A DNA stretch of 64,000 nt from Cognaticolwellia beringensis (GTDB taxonomy: Bacteria > Pseudomonadota > Gammaproteobacteria > Enterobacterales > Alteromonadaceae): assembly GCF_002076895.1 (NCBI RefSeq), contig NZ_CP020465.1, positions 682,001 to 746,000 on the forward strand, written 5' to 3'. Of this stretch, positions 60,062-64,000 are shown piece after piece (the first letter of the stretch is position 1; each line of letters begins with the position of its first letter). Under the pieces are notes generated by a model. The model had not been told where the DNA came from. It saw nothing but the letters and a program-made list of their open reading frames with translations, and made no database searches. The position numbers and the translations under genes are program-made.

Positions 60062-61678
60062 TTAGTTTTTTGTAACCCCGTTAAAATCAATACCACCAAT
60101 TGCGCGTAGCAGACTACCGTTTACATTATTTGCCCGTGCTTGATATCTTTTAGAGTGCGCTATAGGAATCAAAGGGAATTCTTCATTAATTAATTTTATA
60201 GCCTTAGAATAGTATACCTTACGTTTATTAATGTTATTTGTTTGTAGCGCACGTTGAATGAGTTGATCAAATTTTTCATTACACCAGAACGTTATATTAC
60301 TGCCGGTAATGGCAGAAGAGCAACTCAGTAATGTTGAAAAAAAGTTGTCTGGATCAGGGTGATCAGCTGACCAACCTAAGAGCACACTTTGATGTTCACC
60401 TTCAGAAATTTTGCGTAAAAAAGTTGTCCATTCATAATGGGATACTATATCAACCTTAACCCCTATCTTTTGTAAATCGGCCTGAATGAGTTTTGCCATT
60501 GTTACGGCATCAGGGTTATAGGCTCGCTGAACGGGCATTGCCCATAAATCCATGGAAAAGCCATTGCTATATCCCGCTTGCACTAACAACTCCTTCGCTT
60601 TAGTTATTGAATAGACTTGACTAGGAATGGTTGCATCGTAAGCCCATGAAGAATTAGGGATCAGGCCATTTGCAATTTCCGCTTGCCCGGTATAAACAGC
60701 TTCTAGAATCGCTGGTTTATTGATGGCGTAAGATAAAGCTTTACGTACTAAAGGATTATTAAATGGTTCCTTACTGGTATTAAAGCCGAAATAGCCGACA
60801 TTAAAAGCAGTAACAGACTCTAAGGTGAGGTTTGGATGCTGTGCTATTTTTTTATGTGCAATGGGGTAGGCGATAACATCACATTCACCGGCTAATAACT
60901 TGGTTAAACGACCTGTGTCGCGAGGGGTTATATCAAAAACGAGTTGTTTAAGCTCTGACATGCCTCGCCAATAGTCTGGATGAGGCTCATAACGAATGAA
61001 AGAACCGGCACTATACTGTTTAAATTTAAAAGGGCCCGTGCCAATAGGAAGCATATCTATTTCTTGCATCGCGTTAAGTGCAATTAGCTGTTCAGCATAT
61101 TCCTTTGATAAAATAACAGCTGAATCGCCACCAATAGTTGCAAGAAATGAGCTGTCAGAATGAGAGAGTTGAAAGCGTACGGTATGTTCATTAATTTTTT
61201 CAACGCTATTAATTAGATTAACTAACTGAGAATTTTGAAAAAATGGATACTTACCACCAGATATTGGATGGTATTCATGGTTTTCATCTAGCATACGATT
61301 GAAGCTAAACAGCACATCGTCAGCATTAAGAGCTCGTGTTGGCATAAAGTAGCTTGTGTGATGGAACTGAACATCTTTGCGGAGATAAAAAGTTATCATT
61401 TTACCATCGCGCGTAACATGCCAAGACTTCGCAATAGCTGGAATGATCGAATTATCGGTCGGGTTAAACTCGATTAAACGATTATATAACTGATTTGACG
61501 TTGCATCGATAGTTGTTCCCGAAGATACCGTCTGCGGGTTAAAGCTTTCAGGAGGACCTTCGCTACAGTAGATAATGCTTTTTTTGCTTAATGAAAGTGA
61601 TTCGTTTGAGTCGCAACCAGATAACACCATGATTAACAGCGCAAAATATTTATAATATGTTAGTTTAGGGTAAGCCAT
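60062..61678 (-). CDS. sapA: Peptide-binding lipoprotein SapA
   Basis: 538 residues, SBP_bac_5 family. Signal sequence with lipobox LSGC (Cys near residue 22), so membrane-anchored, whereas the E. coli protein is described as periplasmic. Family features include KSIIYCSEGPPESFNPQTV, GTGPFKFKQY and HPDPDNFFSTLLSC. It is 9 bp from the pspF stop, so pspF and sap may share transcription. Confidence 0.9.
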   Translation of the reverse strand: MAYPKLTYYKYFALLIMVLSGCDSNESLSLSKKSIIYCSEGPPESFNPQTVSSGTTIDATSNQLYNRLIEFNPTDNSIIPAIAKSWHVTRDGKMITFYLRKDVQFHHTSYFMPTRALNADDVLFSFNRMLDENHEYHPISGGKYPFFQNSQLVNLINSVEKINEHTVRFQLSHSDSSFLATIGGDSAVILSKEYAEQLIALNAMQEIDMLPIGTGPFKFKQYSAGSFIRYEPHPDYWRGMSELKQLVFDITPRDTGRLTKLLAGECDVIAYPIAHKKIAQHPNLTLESVTAFNVGYFGFNTSKEPFNNPLVRKALSYAINKPAILEAVYTGQAEIANGLIPNSSWAYDATIPSQVYSITKAKELLVQAGYSNGFSMDLWAMPVQRAYNPDAVTMAKLIQADLQKIGVKVDIVSHYEWTTFLRKISEGEHQSVLLGWSADHPDPDNFFSTLLSCSSAITGSNITFWCNEKFDQLIQRALQTNNINKRKVYYSKAIKLINEEFPLIPIAHSKRYQARANNVNGSLLRAIGGIDFNGVTKN

Positions 61679-61687
61679 AGCGAATCT

Positions 61688-62779
61688 TTATTCTTCGTCT
61701 GCACTACTTGAATCGAGTAGATTATATTTTTTTAAGTAGCCTCTTAATTGATGATAGGTTAATTCTAAGGCGTCAGCGGTTTTCTTTTGATTATATTGGC
61801 AATTAGCTAAAGCAGATTTGATCAAATCAACTTCGTAGTTTTGTGATAAATCTTTCAAAGACAGCGGAAATTGCAAGGTTTTAGTCAGCGGCTTAAGTTT
61901 TTGTTCTACTTTAACCTCTGTTTCAGCCGTACTTTCACTTGAAACTACAGCAGGTTTTATGATGCGATCTTGAGTTTTTATACGTTTTGAGGGGCGGTAG
62001 GGTGACTCAAATGGGTCGATCACTAACTCATGCACAGGTAAATGAGGGTTGTTGCAGCGATAAACACTGCGTTCAACAACATTTTTTAATTCACGAATAT
62101 TACCCGGCCAATGATATTCCAGCAAATCACGCTTCGCTTTTGTAGTAAAACCACTGAAAAGTTCAAATTCAAGCTCACGGGCCATATTAATAGCAAAATG
62201 CTCAGCTAATACCAGTATATCGTCTAAACGCTCGCGTAATGGGGGCAGGGTGATCACATCAAACGCCAATCTATCGAGTAAGTCAGCGCGAAACTCGCCT
62301 GCAGCGGCCATTGAGGGGAGGTCTTCGTTAGTAGCTGCGACTAGACGCGCGTTGGTTTTAAGTGTTCTTGAGCCACCAACGCGTTCAAATTCACCGTACT
62401 CTACAACTCGCAGTAACTTTTCCTGGATTAACCCGGTTGTATTTGCTATTTCATCTAAAAATAATGTACCGTTATCTGCGCGTTCAAAGCGACCTTCATG
62501 ACGCTTACTTGCCCCAGTAAAGGCTCCGCTGTCGTAACCAAATAATTCAGTTTCTAATAAGTTCTCATTCAACGCTGCACAATTTAGCTTAAGATAATTC
62601 TGATCCCAGCGTTTAGATAAATAATGTAAACGTGCAGCAACAAGCTCTTTACCCGTACCACGTTCACCAATGATGAGAACAGGTTTACTTAAAGGCGCTA
62701 TCTGTGAAATTTGCTCAAGCACCTCTAAAAAGTTGTTTGATTGACCAATGAGATTATCTTGTTGTTTGAAACGTGTCAT
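61688..62779 (-). CDS. pspF: Sigma-54 activator PspF (phage shock operon)
   Basis: 363 residues. AAA+ domain with Walker A GERGTGKEL and GAFTGASKRHEGRF (sigma-54 contact loop), Walker B TLFLDEIANTT and arginine fingers; C-terminal Fis-type HTH (NQKKTADALELTYHQLRGYLKKY). There is no N-terminal sensory domain, as expected, since PspA inhibits it. Divergent from pspA. Confidence 0.95.
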   Translation of the reverse strand: MTRFKQQDNLIGQSNNFLEVLEQISQIAPLSKPVLIIGERGTGKELVAARLHYLSKRWDQNYLKLNCAALNENLLETELFGYDSGAFTGASKRHEGRFERADNGTLFLDEIANTTGLIQEKLLRVVEYGEFERVGGSRTLKTNARLVAATNEDLPSMAAAGEFRADLLDRLAFDVITLPPLRERLDDILVLAEHFAINMARELEFELFSGFTTKAKRDLLEYHWPGNIRELKNVVERSVYRCNNPHLPVHELVIDPFESPYRPSKRIKTQDRIIKPAVVSSESTAETEVKVEQKLKPLTKTLQFPLSLKDLSQNYEVDLIKSALANCQYNQKKTADALELTYHQLRGYLKKYNLLDSSSADEE

Positions 62780-62904
62780 TTACAGACCTAATAATTGGTT
62801 TTTTTCACTAACAAATAGTGTATTTTATTAACTGCTTAGAGAGAAGCCTTTTTTCAATTAATAATAAAGCGTTATTAATTATATGCTTACCGTGTTATAA
62901 AAAC

Positions 62905-62920
62905 TTGGCGCAGAACGTGA
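62905..62920 (+). promoter_or_regulatory. Probable sigma-54 promoter of pspA
   Basis: TTGGCGC-N5-GTGA fits a -24/-12 element: the GG of -24 is exact and the spacing is correct, while the -12 part is weaker than TTGC. It lies 50 bp upstream of pspA and faces it from the pspF side. Confidence 0.55.
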
Positions 62921-62970
62921 ATAGTAAAACCTAAGACAATTAAAGTAATTTTTTGAATGAGGAAGTAATT

Positions 62971-63642
62971 ATGGGTGTTTTTTCGAGATTCACAGATATC
63001 ATTAATTCTAATATTAACAACTTATTAGACAAAGCAGAAGACCCTGCAAAAATGGTGCGCTTAATCATACAAGAAATGGAAGACACGTTGGTTGAAGTGC
63101 GTTCTTCATCAGCGAAAACATTAGCGGATAAAAAAGAATTAGCGCGCCAAGCTAATCGATTTGAATCTGATGCAGCACAATGGCAAGAAAAAGCTGAGCT
63201 AGCGTTAAGCAAAGATCGTGAAGATTTAGCGCGTGCAGCATTGATGGAAAAGAAAAAATGTGTTGAAAGTGCCGGAGCTTTGCGTGAAGAGTTAAGCCAT
63301 GTAGATGAACACATTGCTAAACTGCAAAGTGAAATTTCGCAGCTACAAGATAAGTTAGCAGATGCGAAGACACGTCAAAAAGCAATCATTATGCGCGAAA
63401 AGACGGCAAACTCACGTTTAAAAGTGAAAAAGAACATTGACAGTGATCGTGTGAATGACGCCTTAAGTCGCTTCGATCGCTACGAACGTAAAATTGATGA
63501 TATTGAAGCACAGGTCGAATCATATGATATGGGCAGTAAATCTTTAGCAGATGAAATTGCAGATTTAGCATCAGATGAGAAAGTTGATGATGAATTAGCA
63601 AAATTAAAAGCTAAAATGAAAACAGAAACCCAAAACAAATAA
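62971..63642 (+). CDS. pspA: Phage shock protein A
   Basis: 223 residues from the ATG at 62971 (GAGGAAG upstream). A long coiled-coil ESCRT-III-like peripheral membrane protein that stabilises the inner membrane and inhibits PspF. The N-terminal amphipathic helix (MGVFSRFTDIINSNINNLLDK) and coiled-coil heptads (REELSHVDEHIAKLQSE) are visible. The upstream ATG at 62953 is part of the ribosome-site region and unlikely. Confidence 0.97.
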   Translation: MGVFSRFTDIINSNINNLLDKAEDPAKMVRLIIQEMEDTLVEVRSSSAKTLADKKELARQANRFESDAAQWQEKAELALSKDREDLARAALMEKKKCVESAGALREELSHVDEHIAKLQSEISQLQDKLADAKTRQKAIIMREKTANSRLKVKKNIDSDRVNDALSRFDRYERKIDDIEAQVESYDMGSKSLADEIADLASDEKVDDELAKLKAKMKTETQNK

Positions 63643-63691
63643 TCATACGTTTCGCATACCTTGAATTAGGTGCAATTAAAGGAGAAAGATT

Positions 63692-63919
63692 GTGGATGAG
63701 ATTATCGTCGCCCCAGTAATTATATTTATGGTAGTCGTGGCCCCGATTTGGTTGATATTACATTACCGTAGTAAACGTCAAATTAGTCAGGGTTTCAGTG
63801 AAGAAGAGTATATTCAACTGACTGAGTTGTCTGAATTAGCCGATAAAATGGCAGATAGAATTAAGACATTAGAAGCTATTTTGGATGCTGAAACACCGGA
63901 GTGGAGAAATAAATTATGA
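63692..63919 (+). CDS. pspB: Phage shock protein B
   Basis: 75 residues from a GTG start with AAAGGAG upstream. N-terminal membrane helix (VIIFMVVVAPIWLILHY) and a cytoplasmic leucine-zipper-like helix (LTELSELADKMADRI). With PspC it senses membrane stress and relieves PspA inhibition. Confidence 0.93.
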   Translation: MDEIIVAPVIIFMVVVAPIWLILHYRSKRQISQGFSEEEYIQLTELSELADKMADRIKTLEAILDAETPEWRNKL

Positions 63920-64000
63920 CCAGCAAATCCCGAGGTGAGTTATATAGAAATACGAGCCAAGGAAAGTTAGCTGGTGTCTGTGCAGGCATTGCCGATTACT
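63916..64000 (+). CDS. pspC: Phage shock protein C, 3' end outside window
   Basis: First 28 residues: MTSKSRGELYRNTSQGKLAG then VCAGIADY, the conserved PspC N-terminus (GVCAGIAxY). The ATG overlaps the pspB stop. The gene continues past the window. Confidence 0.92.
   Translation, partial: MTSKSRGELYRNTSQGKLAGVCAGIADY

Noticed and set aside
62940..63314. Minus-strand ORF opposite pspA
   Set aside because: Antisense shadow of the pspA coiled-coil codons; it also covers the pspA promoter side.

Overview
The window is chromosomal DNA of a low-GC gammaproteobacterium, most likely a marine Alteromonadales member of the Colwellia/Thalassotalea type. The evidence is the AT-rich composition, the Na+-pump oxaloacetate decarboxylase operon, and several gammaproteobacterial syntenies: [recX remnant]-alaS-csrA-tRNA-Ser-tRNA-Arg array, ftsB-ispD-ispF/truD-surE-pcm-yqaA-nlpD-rpoS, and sapFDCBA-pspF / pspABC. 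The genus is inferred from gene content; no search was run.

Layout. 1-837: 3' part of dinB. 1154-2014: exported metallo-beta-lactamase-fold hydrolase. About 2230-2806: decayed LysR regulator. 2959-4224: three RidA domains fused in one protein. 4399-10508: complete urease cluster on the minus strand (ureD-A-B-C-E-F-G-J). 10942-14415: large lipoprotein with BACON-like modules and an internal duplication. 14838-14983: 3' relic of recX. Then alaS, an IS4-type transposase relic carrying a small palindromic repeat, csrA, tRNA-Ser(GCU) and five tRNA-Arg(ACG) genes, four of them in near-identical units of about 227 bp. 21140-24327: oadGAB. 24448-28306: pdxH, two small genes absent from a long-ORF view (25238-25417 and 28130-28306) and tmcA. 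28373-28395: a perfect Fur-box-like palindrome between a small Cys protein and an ABC exporter. 30564-36028: solute-binding-like protein, DUF454, DUF4202, pyrG, eno. 36076-39472: nitric-oxide detoxification module (hmp plus a small membrane protein, divergent from norR) with a textbook sigma-54 promoter and GT-N7-AC sites. 40010-45847: a five-gene signalling operon (periplasmic receptor, CHASE/PAS kinase, receiver, soluble kinase, receiver) without any DNA-binding output. 45972-47988: upp-uraA. 48514-55999: unknown protein, then ftsB through rpoS, including an IspF-TruD fusion. 56375-62779: pspF-sapABCDF. 62971-64000: pspA, pspB and the start of pspC.

How the genes work together. The urease cluster encodes both the enzyme (UreABC) and its nickel-insertion machinery (UreDEFG), plus a HupE/UreJ nickel permease. 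The NorR module senses NO and drives Hmp. The psp region couples envelope-stress sensing with a SapABCDF-type peptide ABC transporter. The ftsB-rpoS block joins cell division, isoprenoid synthesis, tRNA modification, protein repair and the stationary-phase sigma factor in overlapping genes.

The most unusual points are the IspF-TruD fusion, the triple RidA protein, the amplified self-contained tRNA-Arg cassettes, the decayed recX with no recA beside it, the output-less phosphorelay operon, and a short palindromic repeat that has split a transposase relic.
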